Positions 1-9,119 of a stretch of 64,000 nucleotides of DNA are shown here, in pieces (the stretch's first letter is position 1; each line of letters starts with the position of its first letter). A program made the position numbers and the translations under genes. The notes under the pieces are model-generated. The model saw nothing but the letters and a program-made list of their open reading frames with translations. It was not told where the DNA came from and ran no database searches. Source of the stretch: DASVTR01 sp036387475 (GTDB lineage: Bacteria > Acidobacteriota > Blastocatellia > Pyrinomonadales > Pyrinomonadaceae); assembly GCA_036387475.1 (NCBI GenBank), contig DASVTR010000013.1, forward strand, positions 372,001 to 436,000, read 5' to 3'.

Positions 1-1378
1 GAGAGTGCCGCTGCTCTACGGATAGCACCTGCCGCGTGACGGGGAAAACGGAGGACAGCCGACCATCGCCGCCAATCAAGGAGGCTGCCTTCAAGGCTTG
101 AATAGACGAGCCGCCAAGAGTCTCGATTGCGCTCGCGGTCAACGCACGCAAGCGCAATGGTGCGCTACTCCAATGGCGCAAATACTTCATCGCGCGCGGC
201 AGTCTTTTGAATGACGGATAGCCCGCGAAAAATTCATCTCCGCCGAGTCCGGACAATGCCACCTTGATTCCGGTCGCACGCACCGCACGCGAAACGACAA
301 ACGTGTTTACCCCGTCGCCCGTCGGCTGATCCATCGCCGCCAGCGCAGTCGGCAACTGTTCGAGCAGCGCGTCGTTCGTCAGATGAACTTCCGTGTGTTC
401 TGTCTCGAAACGCGCGGCTACCTGTCGAGCGTAAGCATTTTCATCATAAGCGCTTTCGTCAAAACAGACGCTGAAGGTGCGCGGTGTCTGCCCCGCTTCG
501 CGTACGAGCGCGACGATTGCGCTTGAATCAATGCCGCCGGAGAGAAATGCCCCGACCGGCACATCGCTGACCAGATGAAGCGCGATTGCTTCTTCGAGAA
601 GCTGCCTGACCCGCCGCCTGCTCTCGCTGGCGGAAGCAGTTTGCGCTTCATGTGAAGCGTTCTCTAATAAATCCCAGTAGCTTCCCTCGCAGACTCTTCC
701 CGCCGCATCAACAGTCATCCAGCAGCCGGGCTTGAGAGCATGAACGCCTTCAACCAGCGTGCGCGGCGCGGGAACGGATTGGTAGCCCAGATACTCCCAG
801 AGCGCAACGGCGTCCAGTTTTCGTGGAACAAGATTGCTCGCAAGGAGCGCCCTGACTTCGGAACTGAAGAGAAACAAGCCAGCGCCTTTGAAGTAATAGA
901 GAGGCTTGATGCCCAGACGATCGCGCGCGATTAACAACTCAGTTCGCGCTTCATCCCAGAGGGCGAACGCGAACATCCCGCGCAGATGTTGGAGACAATC
1001 TTTTCCCCATCTCTCGTAAGCGCGAAGGATGACTTCAGTATCCGACTCCGAGCGCCAGGATTCCGGGTCAGCATCAAGACGCTCGCGCAGTTCGCGGAAG
1101 TTGTAAATCTCTCCGTTGAAGGCAATCCAGTTGCCGTTGCGCGCATCACGCATCGGCTGGTGACCGGCTGCCGAGAGATCAAGAATCGCCAACCGTGTAT
1201 GGCCCAAAGCGACCTCTGCGGACTGAGTTTGAAAAACAGAGATGCCGCTATCATCCGGCCCGCGATGGCGCAGTTGCTCGACCATCAATTCGAGCGGCGC
1301 TTGCAGTGATGAAGCTCCGCCAGCGCCTTGAATCTCAGGTCGGCCTGTTGTCGAAATAATGCCCGCTATACCACACAT
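1..1378 (-). CDS. asnB: Asparagine synthase (glutamine-hydrolysing) family protein, 3' end outside window
   Basis: Class II glutamine amidotransferase of the asparagine synthetase B family, which uses glutamine-derived ammonia and ATP to amidate a carboxylate. The start at 1378 gives MCGIAGI, placing the N-terminal nucleophile cysteine at residue 2 as the family requires. The glutaminase domain spans about 1-190 (HRGPDDSG, FNGEIYNF). The ATP-pyrophosphatase loop SGGIDSS is at residues 280-286, followed by a GLGGDEFFAGY motif. About 459 codons are present and the reading frame runs off the left edge; complete members are usually 600-650 residues. It is the last visible gene of the polysaccharide locus. 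AsnB-like proteins in such loci often amidate a sugar or precursor rather than make free asparagine, so the substrate is uncertain. A palindromic repeat separates it from the upstream methyltransferase gene. Confidence 0.9.
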   Translation of the reverse strand, partial: MCGIAGIISTTGRPEIQGAGGASSLQAPLELMVEQLRHRGPDDSGISVFQTQSAEVALGHTRLAILDLSAAGHQPMRDARNGNWIAFNGEIYNFRELRERLDADPESWRSESDTEVILRAYERWGKDCLQHLRGMFAFALWDEARTELLIARDRLGIKPLYYFKGAGLFLFSSEVRALLASNLVPRKLDAVALWEYLGYQSVPAPRTLVEGVHALKPGCWMTVDAAGRVCEGSYWDLLENASHEAQTASASESRRRVRQLLEEAIALHLVSDVPVGAFLSGGIDSSAIVALVREAGQTPRTFSVCFDESAYDENAYARQVAARFETEHTEVHLTNDALLEQLPTALAAMDQPTGDGVNTFVVSRAVRATGIKVALSGLGGDEFFAGYPSFKRLPRAMKYLRHWSSAPLRLRALTASAIETLGGSSIQALKAASLIGGDGRLSSVFPVTRQVLSVEQRHS

Positions 1379-1405
1379 CGCAATGCTAAATTAGTCTTAA
1401 CAAAT

Positions 1406-1518
1406 GTTTCACGCGAAGCCGCAAAGGCGCTAAGAAGAAACGCAACTGCTTTGCCTCATGGTTTTCTTTGCTCGCTTTGGTTTTCTTGTCTTAGCGCCTT
1501 TGCGGCTTTGCGTGAAAC
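1406..1518. repeat. Long intergenic palindrome, type A (TTTGCGGC family)
   Basis: Two 30-base arms, 1406-1435 and 1489-1518, are reverse complements with a single mismatch. They enclose a 53-base spacer that itself contains CTTTGC-like words. The core word is GCCGCAAAGGCGCTAAG. The right arm ends one base before the stop codon (1519-1521) of the methyltransferase gene, so on the minus strand the palindrome begins immediately after that stop. It may act as an mRNA 3' structure or terminator, or be a dispersed repeat. There is no clear U-tract. Confidence 0.85.
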
Positions 1519-2457
1519 TCATTTCTCTTTCTTCAAAACGGAAACCAGAAACGTACCCATCCGGCAACTGTTAGTCATAAACCGGCTGACGCTATCGGGT
1601 ATTATCTTTAACACGCCGTCTTTCACGCGGCCACGTGGCAACGGCACGACCTCCGGTTTACTGCCGTAGATGGAAATGTCTTCGACCGTAAAAAACTCTC
1701 CGGTCAATTTTTTCCATTCGGGTATCGAATAGAACCGCGCAATCGCTCCGTCGGTCTCATGCTGGCGCGTCTCGTGCAGCGAGCCTGTCTTCCAGAGATG
1801 CCCTTTCAGCAACCCGCCGAAGAGTCCGGCATAGATGTAGTAATTCCAGAGGTTGCGATGATAGACCATCGTGACGGCGCGGCCCTTCGGTTTCAAGACT
1901 CTGCGCATCTCGCTTAAAATCCGGCGCGTGTTGGAAGAGTGATGTATGACGCCCCACGTCCAGATGAAGTCAAAGCTCTCGTCGGCAAACAACATTCGCT
2001 CGGCGTCCATCTGCTGAATCTTAACCGTCGGCTTGTCGAGACCGAAACGACGCATCCTCTCTGTCGTACTGCTGACGGCATAGCTCGTCAGGTCTATGCC
2101 GTTGTAAGAGCGCGCGTGGCTGGCGAGCAGTTGCGCGTGGCTGCCGTTGCCGACGCCGATTTCCAGCACGTCCATCTCACCCAAAGCTGCAAAATCAATC
2201 AACGCATCAAAGGGAATTTTCTCCCAAGGCATGTACTTCCGAGCATCAGCGAAAAAGCGCCGGTCAATCTCTTCATAAAATTCTTTACTGAATTCGGGAT
2301 AATCAATGCGGTCGCCGAAGTCGTAGCGCATCGGGTGGTTTTCCCACCAGGAGCGATTCGCTTCCTGCCACACGCGCGCCTGCTCCGCGTCCTGCGGCAG
2401 CGCGGTCGGATTATTAAAACCCTCCGGGAGTTCCCCTTTGAGATGCGAAATGGGCAT
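1519..2457 (-). CDS. Class I SAM-dependent methyltransferase
   Basis: Predicted cytoplasmic methyltransferase of 312 residues. Residues about 95-215 form a Methyltransf_11/25-type Rossmann core: motif I VLEIGVGNGSHAQ, an acidic post-I region (YNGIDLTSYAV), SFDFIWTWGVIHH as motif IV, and a motif V-like stretch, EMRRVLKPKGRAVTMVYH. The N-terminal 90 residues (KEFYEEIDRRFF) and a positively charged C-terminal part are less typical and may bind the acceptor. It lies 61 bases after the GT9 gene and ends directly against a palindrome. Context implies methylation of a sugar or lipid-linked intermediate, but the acceptor cannot be read from sequence. ATG start at 2457. Confidence 0.85.
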   Translation of the reverse strand: MPISHLKGELPEGFNNPTALPQDAEQARVWQEANRSWWENHPMRYDFGDRIDYPEFSKEFYEEIDRRFFADARKYMPWEKIPFDALIDFAALGEMDVLEIGVGNGSHAQLLASHARSYNGIDLTSYAVSSTTERMRRFGLDKPTVKIQQMDAERMLFADESFDFIWTWGVIHHSSNTRRILSEMRRVLKPKGRAVTMVYHRNLWNYYIYAGLFGGLLKGHLWKTGSLHETRQHETDGAIARFYSIPEWKKLTGEFFTVEDISIYGSKPEVVPLPRGRVKDGVLKIIPDSVSRFMTNSCRMGTFLVSVLKKEK

Positions 2458-2518
2458 CGTAGATTGTGCTCCTTAATTTCCTTCCACTGCAAACGTCATA
2501 ATCTGAAATTGACAAAGG

Positions 2519-3760
2519 TCAATGGACAAGCTGCCTCTGCAATTCCTCATTGACGGGCAACGCTGCGCGCTCCTGCTGCCCGCGCCGCTCGTCCAACCTC
2601 TCCAAAAGTCTGCGGCATCCGGCGAGCACATCTTCGACGCTGATTTGTCTGACGCAATGGTCGTATTCCTCGTCGGCGAAGAGACACTGGCGGCAGGCCG
2701 TCTGCGCGCGAAAAAGCTCGTGACCTTCGCCGTGCGGATACCAGCGTCCCGCCAAATCCTTTGAGCCGTAGACCGCGATGACGGGCGTTCCTCTCGCTGC
2801 CGCTAAATGCATCGGGCCTGTATCATTGGTCAACAGGAAGTGCGCGCGTGCGAGCAACTCCGCAGTGCCTCGCAGCGATAACTCTCCGGCGAGATTCAAC
2901 CCACCGCCCGCCGCCTTGAGCAGTTCATCGCATAGTCCACGCTCGCGCTCAGACCCGACCGTGACGACGTTCAATCCTCTTTCATGCTTCAAATATTTAA
3001 CGACGGCGATGAAACGCTCGATGGGCCAACGATGCCCTACCTGCTTGCCGCCCGGACAGACGGCGATGAACGGGTCATGCTGCGCTGCATCTATCTCAAT
3101 GCGTCGCAACTCTTCCGCTTCCAGTGGGCCAAACTCAAACCTGACAGTGGGAGACGCAATGCCCAGTTCCTTCAGATGTCCAAGATTGCGCTTAATCTCG
3201 CTCGGATAGATGCCCGTGTAACGCGCCTGTTCGTAAGAGAACAGAAAGAGCGTGACAATATCAAAGCCGACGCCGAAGCGCGCTCCCATCAAGCGCGCAA
3301 AGAGCATGTTTCGCATCACGTTGGCGGGCGAGATATTACAGGGCGGCAGAGAGACAAACACATCGGGTCGCAGCAATCGTAAGCGTCGCAGCAAACCGAG
3401 CGCGCCGCGCAGATTCCTGATCTCTTCTGTCGCGTAAACTTCTACTTGGTCTAGAAACGATGCTCCCTCTAACAATTCTTTCGCGCCCGCCAGCCGCTTA
3501 CCGCTTTCGCCCGCAGACGTGAAAAGCACCAGACGGCTCTCAGGATAGCGCTCGCGCAACGCGACCAGCGCAGGGATGGCGACGACAATGTCTCCGATGT
3601 TACCTATCAAGTGCGCGACGATACATTTCGGTTCGGGCGGCGGCGTGCGCCGTAAAAAAATTAGATTCCTCGCGCCTCGCAGGCACAGATTAAGTGCCCG
3701 ACGAACCGCCAAAGCGAATCGCGCCTTAAAAATCTCTCTCTTGCCGAGTGCCTCGCTCAT
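2519..3760 (-). CDS. Glycosyltransferase family 9 (heptosyltransferase-like)
   Basis: A 413-residue GT9 family protein (ADP-heptose:LPS heptosyltransferase-like), GT-B fold. The N-terminal domain begins after a basic stretch (IVAHLIGNIGDIVVAIPAL, near residue 50) and matches the GT9 start motif with the G-D that contacts the acceptor. The C-terminal nucleotide-sugar domain carries AVCPGGKQVGHRWPIERF and LLTNDTGPMHLAAARGTPVIAVYG, the family hallmark around D-T-G-P-x-H. A Cys cluster (CRQCLF, then HC) follows. The family transfers a sugar to a lipid-linked or core acceptor at the inner face of the membrane. The gene sits 7 bases after the GT87 gene and is probably co-translated. The sugar donor is unknown. 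Confidence 0.88.
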   Translation of the reverse strand: MSEALGKREIFKARFALAVRRALNLCLRGARNLIFLRRTPPPEPKCIVAHLIGNIGDIVVAIPALVALRERYPESRLVLFTSAGESGKRLAGAKELLEGASFLDQVEVYATEEIRNLRGALGLLRRLRLLRPDVFVSLPPCNISPANVMRNMLFARLMGARFGVGFDIVTLFLFSYEQARYTGIYPSEIKRNLGHLKELGIASPTVRFEFGPLEAEELRRIEIDAAQHDPFIAVCPGGKQVGHRWPIERFIAVVKYLKHERGLNVVTVGSERERGLCDELLKAAGGGLNLAGELSLRGTAELLARAHFLLTNDTGPMHLAAARGTPVIAVYGSKDLAGRWYPHGEGHELFRAQTACRQCLFADEEYDHCVRQISVEDVLAGCRRLLERLDERRGQQERAALPVNEELQRQLVH

Positions 3761-3767
3761 CTATTAG

Positions 3768-5045
3768 CTACGGATTCTGCGTCGATGGCTGGGCCAGCAT
3801 CTCGCCTGCACCGTGCGACTCGCGCTGGGCCAGCCAACTGAACCGAACGCGGTTCAAGATGTGAATAAAAAGATACAGTAACAACACTCTATCAAAGTGC
3901 GTCAGCAGGATTCCGGCCCAGTTGAAGCCTGAAAGATCAACGGTCTGCGACAACTTCCACCAGATGGTTGGCAACTCCACGACCATCGCGAATTGCAAGA
4001 CCCACAACGCCACCTCGTTCGACCACTGCTTTGTCTCAAGCGGCTGCCGCACAGAAGCAGGCCACAGTCCCATTAAGACCGGCAACAGCAGTATCGAATC
4101 ATACGGGTTGTGAAAGACGCTCATCAGCAACCACAGACAGCACAACTGCAAGATCACAGCGTTGCGCTCTCGGCAGTCGAGCTTGCTTTTCACCCATGCC
4201 GCCATTCCAACGCAGGCGAGCAGGATGATGAGCAGTAATTGGTGAACGCGGTTGGCCCATACCTCATGGGGAATCAAAAACCAGATGAACGGGCGTAGCT
4301 CGACGATGCGTAAAGCCGTCGACCCTTCGGCGGCAACCCCACGCCCGAATTGATGCTGAAGCCATGCGAGGTAGCCGCTCACCGTTTCAAACGGACTCTC
4401 GCCCAATCGCAGCGAAAAGAGACAAACGCCAACACCAATCCAAACGCACGCCACGAGCGTCATCTTCCAGCGCTTTGTCAGGAGCGCCCACAACAGGAAA
4501 GCGCCGCCAATGTGCGGCTTCATCAGGGCCAACGCCAAAAAAAATCCGCCCCACAGAGGCTGCTTCTCTGCCAAGAGATAGGCCAGCAAGCCCGCCCCCA
4601 GCACGAGCAGCGTAAACTGTCCATTCGAGATTCCGGTGCGCAGGCTGGCCCACGCCAGAAACATCGCGCACGGAAGCAACGCCGCGCGTCTCGGCGCTCC
4701 GGGCTTGAGCGCGCGAAAAGCCATGTAGCCGACCAGCGGGGCGAGAGCCAAATTCAGCAACGCCCAGACGAATGCCACCCAGGTTTCAGGGATGAGGGTC
4801 AACGGAGAGAGTGCAACAATTGCGTGCGGCGGGTAGTTAGCGCCCGTAGTCGCCGCCGACTGGTACACGTCGCTCCCCTGCCAGAGCCACATCCGCAGCC
4901 ACATGTAGACAAGCTTCAGGTCAGGGCTATTCTCAGGCTTGATGGCGACGAATAGTCCACGACCGAGACTGACCACCGCAATGCCAATCCACAGGTAAAG
5001 CTGAGCGTGGCTCAATCGTTTGTGCTGCAAACTACTCGAACTCAA
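3768..5045 (-). CDS. Glycosyltransferase family 87-like membrane protein
   Basis: A 425-residue polytopic membrane protein resembling GT87 (DUF2029), GT-C fold enzymes that use polyprenyl-phosphate sugars at the outer face of the inner membrane. About ten hydrophobic segments are visible. The first loop, IKPENSPDLKLVYMWLRMW, ends in GANYPPHAIVALSPL, the usual Y-P-P pattern of the family. It shares a neighbourhood with a dolichol-phosphate-mannose-synthase-like GT2 (5121-6494), which could make its donor. Translation appears to start at a TTG (5045); the next in-frame methionine is about 48 residues in and would remove the first membrane segment. Confidence 0.8.
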   Translation of the reverse strand: MSSSSLQHKRLSHAQLYLWIGIAVVSLGRGLFVAIKPENSPDLKLVYMWLRMWLWQGSDVYQSAATTGANYPPHAIVALSPLTLIPETWVAFVWALLNLALAPLVGYMAFRALKPGAPRRAALLPCAMFLAWASLRTGISNGQFTLLVLGAGLLAYLLAEKQPLWGGFFLALALMKPHIGGAFLLWALLTKRWKMTLVACVWIGVGVCLFSLRLGESPFETVSGYLAWLQHQFGRGVAAEGSTALRIVELRPFIWFLIPHEVWANRVHQLLLIILLACVGMAAWVKSKLDCRERNAVILQLCCLWLLMSVFHNPYDSILLLPVLMGLWPASVRQPLETKQWSNEVALWVLQFAMVVELPTIWWKLSQTVDLSGFNWAGILLTHFDRVLLLYLFIHILNRVRFSWLAQRESHGAGEMLAQPSTQNP

Positions 5046-5120
5046 ATCCTAATCTCCGCCACACTCATCATCTGCACACGCCAGCGTAGACGCCTGTGGT
5101 TCTTATCGTCGTCGTCGTTC

Positions 5121-6494
5121 TCAATTTGTCACTTCCGGATTGAGTCGCATCGCTTCGCCTGCGCTCTGCGCCGCGACCATTGCAGGCTCAACATCGACGT
5201 TGACCTCTGCGGCGTGAGCCGCGGCGGGCTTGCGCGCCTTGAAGATCATCTCGCAAAAGCCTACGTACTGGCGGTCGAGCACTTCGTAGCCCATTGCTTT
5301 CAGACTTTCTGCCAGCCCGGCAGCGGTGTAGTGCGTAATGTGCTCGTGCGCGTAAGCTCCGGGCAGCACCTTACCGTAAACCCATTCGAGCATCAGCCAG
5401 AGTCGCCGACTATAATCAGGAGTCCCTAAGACGAGCGTGCCGCCGGGCCGCAACACGCGCCACATCTCCGTCATGATCTCAGGCACTTCTGGGACATGCT
5501 CTATGACTTCCGAGTTAATGACGCAATCAAAACTCTCGTCGGCAAACGGTAGACGCTCGCAACTGCCGCGCACAAGAGGCTCGTGCCGTGGTTTTAGCCA
5601 ACGCAGCTTGTTCTGCAAAATGTCCATCCCGACGGCGTGCGGTAAATCCAGAATGATACGGCTCGAACCGCAGCCGATGTCCAGCACCCGCTCTTTCTTT
5701 TCAACAAACTTCAGGATGATTTTATGCCGCGTCCGCTGCCAATAGCGTTGCAGCCAGATGGGGCTGTCGAAGGCGCGGTAATCGTAGTCGGCTGACTCGA
5801 CCGAATTGCGCAGACGCCACATACGCCCCAGTGTTCGTAGATAAGCAACTGCGAATTTGAAAAGCCGAGCGTGTGAGCTGCCGGAGCCGCGCGCCATATA
5901 GCTAAAGGGCACTTCGCGAATCCGCCACCCTTCTGCATGAACACGCACCAGAATCTCCTCCAGCACGTCGAAGTCGCGCGAGAGCAAGTCTATTCCTTCC
6001 AGCACCTCACGCCGGTACATGCGAAAGCCGCTCGATAAATCGCGTATTGACATCGAGAGCGCGATGCCGTAGGTGCGATTGAGGATGTGGCTGAGCACGC
6101 GGCGACCTTTTCCCATGTCGGCCTTGCCGCCCTCAATGTAGCGCGAGGCAATCAGGACTTCGGCGCTCCGGCGCTCTTTCCAGAAATCGAAGAGGAAGAC
6201 GGGCCGGTGCGACAAATCGGCATCCATCGTCACGATGTAGGGCGCGGTGGTCGCACCGAAGCCCGCGAGCAAAGCTCCGCCGTAGCCGCGCTCCTGTTGG
6301 ACGACGACGCGCGCGCCGCGACGCTCCGCCGCCTCGCGCGTTCCATCCTCAGAGCCTGCGTCGGCAATCACTATCTCGGAGACTAGCCCAAGTTCGTCCA
6401 GCACCTCTTTAAGCGCTGGCAGCAAGAGGTCTAGATTTTCCCGCTCGTTCCAGGCGGGAATGACGATGGCTATGTCCGGTTGCTTTGGTTGCAT
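5121..6494 (-). CDS. Fusion protein: DPM1-like GT2 plus class I methyltransferase
   Basis: A 457-residue two-domain protein. Residues about 6-230 form a GT2 domain of the dolichyl/polyprenyl-phosphate mannose synthase type (AIVIPAWNERENL, VTMDADLSHRP with the DxD, SRYIEGG, DLSSGFRMYRREVL). Residues about 265-420 are a SAM methyltransferase (VLDIGCGSSRIIL, SFDCVINSEVIEHVPE, WRVLRPGGTLVLGTPDY). The first half should load a sugar onto polyprenyl phosphate in the cytoplasm, and the second could methylate that sugar or its product. No membrane anchor is visible. A TTG at 6515 would add seven residues; the ATG at 6494 gives the usual GT2 N-terminus and is preferred. The two flanking genes encode GT-C-like membrane proteins that could use its product. 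Confidence 0.85.
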   Translation of the reverse strand: MQPKQPDIAIVIPAWNERENLDLLLPALKEVLDELGLVSEIVIADAGSEDGTREAAERRGARVVVQQERGYGGALLAGFGATTAPYIVTMDADLSHRPVFLFDFWKERRSAEVLIASRYIEGGKADMGKGRRVLSHILNRTYGIALSMSIRDLSSGFRMYRREVLEGIDLLSRDFDVLEEILVRVHAEGWRIREVPFSYMARGSGSSHARLFKFAVAYLRTLGRMWRLRNSVESADYDYRAFDSPIWLQRYWQRTRHKIILKFVEKKERVLDIGCGSSRIILDLPHAVGMDILQNKLRWLKPRHEPLVRGSCERLPFADESFDCVINSEVIEHVPEVPEIMTEMWRVLRPGGTLVLGTPDYSRRLWLMLEWVYGKVLPGAYAHEHITHYTAAGLAESLKAMGYEVLDRQYVGFCEMIFKARKPAAAHAAEVNVDVEPAMVAAQSAGEAMRLNPEVTN

Positions 6495-6563
6495 GTTGGC
6501 AATGCTCTTTCTCAAGCAATCTCTCAGATTAATGGTAATGGATGAAACGAACGATAAGGAAAC

Positions 6564-8096
6564 TTAACGCGTGACTTGCTCCCAGCTAAACCGGTCTGGA
6601 TCAAAACGCAGGCGAGTGGCCGCTGTGCTCTGGTTCACCTGCACAAGCTCTGCGCCATGATAGCCGAGCGCGTTATTGAGCACCCAGGTGTCATCCATGC
6701 GAAATCCTATTAACAGTTGCAGTTTCGGCCAGGCGGTGTAGAGGTCTGGTTGAGATTCAAGTTGAATTTCTCCTGAGATTCGATGAGCCTTCAGATAATT
6801 GACCAGCGCGGCGTGTCGCGCAACTTCGTAGCGCCAAGCTCCGATTCCCACCCAGGTAGTGCTCACCCCGGCAATAATAAGGAGTGCGAGCAGAACTGCA
6901 CTCCGACTCGTGGCTCGCGCCGGAGCAGGGGTTAATTTTCGCCAACACCATCCGAGCAATAAGAGAATCAAGGGAATCAACGAGTATTTTTTTCGCGAAT
7001 CCAAAGAAAAGCCACCACTCATCGCATAGACCATAGACCCGCCGAGCAGTAACAGAATTATGTAGGTCAGTATGTTTTCCTTGATTCGCCAGGCGTTGGC
7101 TTCGTTTAGCGTATGTTTGGAGAAGACAATTATCAGGAGAGCAATTAATGACAGAAGCAACAAAGCGGCGGCTACAATTTGCGGCCAGCCCCACGAAAAG
7201 AAGATTAATCGTCGCGTCGCAGGATTAAACCACGGCTGAAAAATCCACGCGTTGGTATACTGATAATAATAAGTGGAAAGAATGCTCCTCAAATTAAGGG
7301 ATGGAGCTTTGTAATCTTTGACAGCATTTTCTGATACCAGTTTCCAGACAACGATATAACTGAGAGAGGCTAACAACGGCGCCCACCCTGAATAATGGGA
7401 AATCATTCTTCGCTTGATGGCCGACCAATTCAGTTTGCCTTCCGGTATCCAGACGATAACGCCGCTCACCATGCTTGAGAAGATCAGGTAGTCACTGCCG
7501 AGTGAGCACAGCGCCGTCAGCAGGAAAGAGAGCGCGAAGGCCAGCTTTTGCTGCTCCCGCTCTTTCCGGGAATAATTGAGCAGCACAATCAGGTTGGCCC
7601 AGAACAGCGGATGAGCGAGTACCGGAAACTGTGCCGCCGACCATAATAAGGCTTCGTATCCCCACGGAAAGATGCCCATGAGCAAGGCCAGAATCAGCGA
7701 CAGCCATGTATCCTTCAACAGCAACATGCAGACTTTGTAAAAACAACCAACTGCTGCAAGGTGCGCGCCGAGAACCAGGAGGTTGGGGGCGAGCGGGTGA
7801 GCCTTCACGGCCCAGGTGGAGAGCGGGATTCCCCAAATCCGCCAGATGCCCCACATTCGATACCAACCGGCCCAACCATCCTTCATGATGGTTAAATCTA
7901 AATAGTCGTCGGCGACCGCCGTATAATTCCTGATGGCTGGAAACCATGCCAGCAAGACGGCAACCGTTATCAGAAGGTAAGGCAGCGCAGCCAACGCTCG
8001 ACGTTTGAGTTTACTTTCTTCTTTGACCTCGGCCCTGACATCAATCGCAGCGCGTTCAGGGATTGAGTCAGCGTTGTGATAAAGCTCTTGCTGCAT
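6564..8096 (-). CDS. Polytopic membrane protein, possible GT-C glycosyltransferase
   Basis: A 510-residue protein with about ten to twelve hydrophobic segments after a charged 30-residue N-terminus. I do not recognise the family with certainty. The first periplasmic loop contains NYTAVADDYLDLTIMKDG, an acidic D-D-Y motif placed like the catalytic loop of GT-C enzymes (GT39, GT83, GT87), and the protein ends in a soluble domain of about 90 residues. It lies next to a DPM1-like GT2, the usual partner of GT-C enzymes. A lipid-linked-sugar-dependent transferase is therefore the best guess; a flippase or polymerase component cannot be excluded. Confidence 0.6.
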   Translation of the reverse strand: MQQELYHNADSIPERAAIDVRAEVKEESKLKRRALAALPYLLITVAVLLAWFPAIRNYTAVADDYLDLTIMKDGWAGWYRMWGIWRIWGIPLSTWAVKAHPLAPNLLVLGAHLAAVGCFYKVCMLLLKDTWLSLILALLMGIFPWGYEALLWSAAQFPVLAHPLFWANLIVLLNYSRKEREQQKLAFALSFLLTALCSLGSDYLIFSSMVSGVIVWIPEGKLNWSAIKRRMISHYSGWAPLLASLSYIVVWKLVSENAVKDYKAPSLNLRSILSTYYYQYTNAWIFQPWFNPATRRLIFFSWGWPQIVAAALLLLSLIALLIIVFSKHTLNEANAWRIKENILTYIILLLLGGSMVYAMSGGFSLDSRKKYSLIPLILLLLGWCWRKLTPAPARATSRSAVLLALLIIAGVSTTWVGIGAWRYEVARHAALVNYLKAHRISGEIQLESQPDLYTAWPKLQLLIGFRMDDTWVLNNALGYHGAELVQVNQSTAATRLRFDPDRFSWEQVTR

Positions 8097-8153
8097 GTTG
8101 CGAAGCTATCCGGGAGATGCGCGTATGAATAAGAGAAGAGACTCCAGTGACAG

Positions 8154-9047
8154 TCAATTTCTTGTTTGCTTACGGTCTTTATCGAGCGCGATGCGGTGAG
8201 TCTCTTTCCACTCGGCCAGCATCACATAGCACGCGCCCGCAATCTTGACGTAAAGCAAGGATGGGTCAAGCTTAAAGATGCGCTTGATTTTTTTGATTCT
8301 TCCAAAGAGCCGGAACACCATCGCTTTATGCGAGACCGGAACGTGATAATAGTCGTTCATGCGGATAGCTCCGCGCGCGTAGCTTTGTTGCTGTTTTCTG
8401 AAATCGGCCCACGTATACAATCTTAGATGGACGACCTTGACAGGGATGTAGAGCAGTTTGTAACCGAGGTCAGTTACTTTCCATTTCAACATCGAATCTT
8501 CAAACGAAGCCTCGCGCAATTCTTCGCTAAAGCCGCCCACTTCTTCGAGCACGGCCCTCTTGTAAGACATGCTGTTGGTTGCTCCCGCCGGACATTCCTC
8601 GCCGCCCAAGTATTCGTTTTGATAATCGGGCCAATGCGTGCGCCAGATATAAGCTTCGTAGCGCGCAATAGCGTTTGCGGCCAAGACCTCTTCCGATGCT
8701 TCCTGATAGCCGCCAACACCGACCGCCTGCGGATGACGACGATAGCCGTCCGCCGTGCGTGAGAGCCAATCGGGCGGAGGAGCACAATCGTCGTCTGTGA
8801 AGGCGACGATTTCGCCCACTGCCGCACGCCAACCGCGATTGCGCGCCGCACCCGGCCCTTTGTTCTCCTGATAAAGATAACGAACTTCTGGAAACTCCGA
8901 TTTGACCATTAACCCGACTTCTGCGCGCGAGCCGTCGTCTACGACTATGACCTCGTAATCTTCGTAGTCTTGCTGCCTCAATGCGTCGAGCGTCTGGCGC
9001 AAGGTATCGGGCCTATTGAATGTCGGCACAACGACGGAAAACTTCAT
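8154..9047 (-). CDS. Glycosyltransferase family 2
   Basis: A 297-residue GT-A fold glycosyltransferase. The N-terminus FSVVVPTFNRPDTLRQTL, VIVVDDGS near residue 37, the N-K-G-P-G-A-A-R-N-R-G-W nucleotide-binding stretch, and the DxD-type IVAFTDDDCAPPPDW near 92 are all canonical. WRTHWPDYQNEYLGGEECPAG and the EVGGFSEEL motif complete the acceptor side, with E-D-S in the expected place for the catalytic base region. No membrane segment is evident, so it probably works at the cytoplasmic membrane face in repeat-unit assembly. Donor and linkage cannot be assigned. ATG start at 9047, 72 bases downstream of gmd. Confidence 0.9.
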   Translation of the reverse strand: MKFSVVVPTFNRPDTLRQTLDALRQQDYEDYEVIVVDDGSRAEVGLMVKSEFPEVRYLYQENKGPGAARNRGWRAAVGEIVAFTDDDCAPPPDWLSRTADGYRRHPQAVGVGGYQEASEEVLAANAIARYEAYIWRTHWPDYQNEYLGGEECPAGATNSMSYKRAVLEEVGGFSEELREASFEDSMLKWKVTDLGYKLLYIPVKVVHLRLYTWADFRKQQQSYARGAIRMNDYYHVPVSHKAMVFRLFGRIKKIKRIFKLDPSLLYVKIAGACYVMLAEWKETHRIALDKDRKQTRN

Positions 9048-9119
9048 CAGATCGTGTCTCTTTAACGGGAAGTTTGGATAATTAAAAGAAGCAGGTGAGA
9101 TTAAAAATCAGTTTCACTT

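Noticed and set aside
1939..2553. 204-codon open frame on the plus strand
   Set aside because: Antisense to the methyltransferase gene, extending over a short intergenic gap; no domain.
4350..4955. 201-codon open frame on the plus strand
   Set aside because: Antisense to the GT87-like gene; rich in Arg, Gln and His as expected for a shadow.
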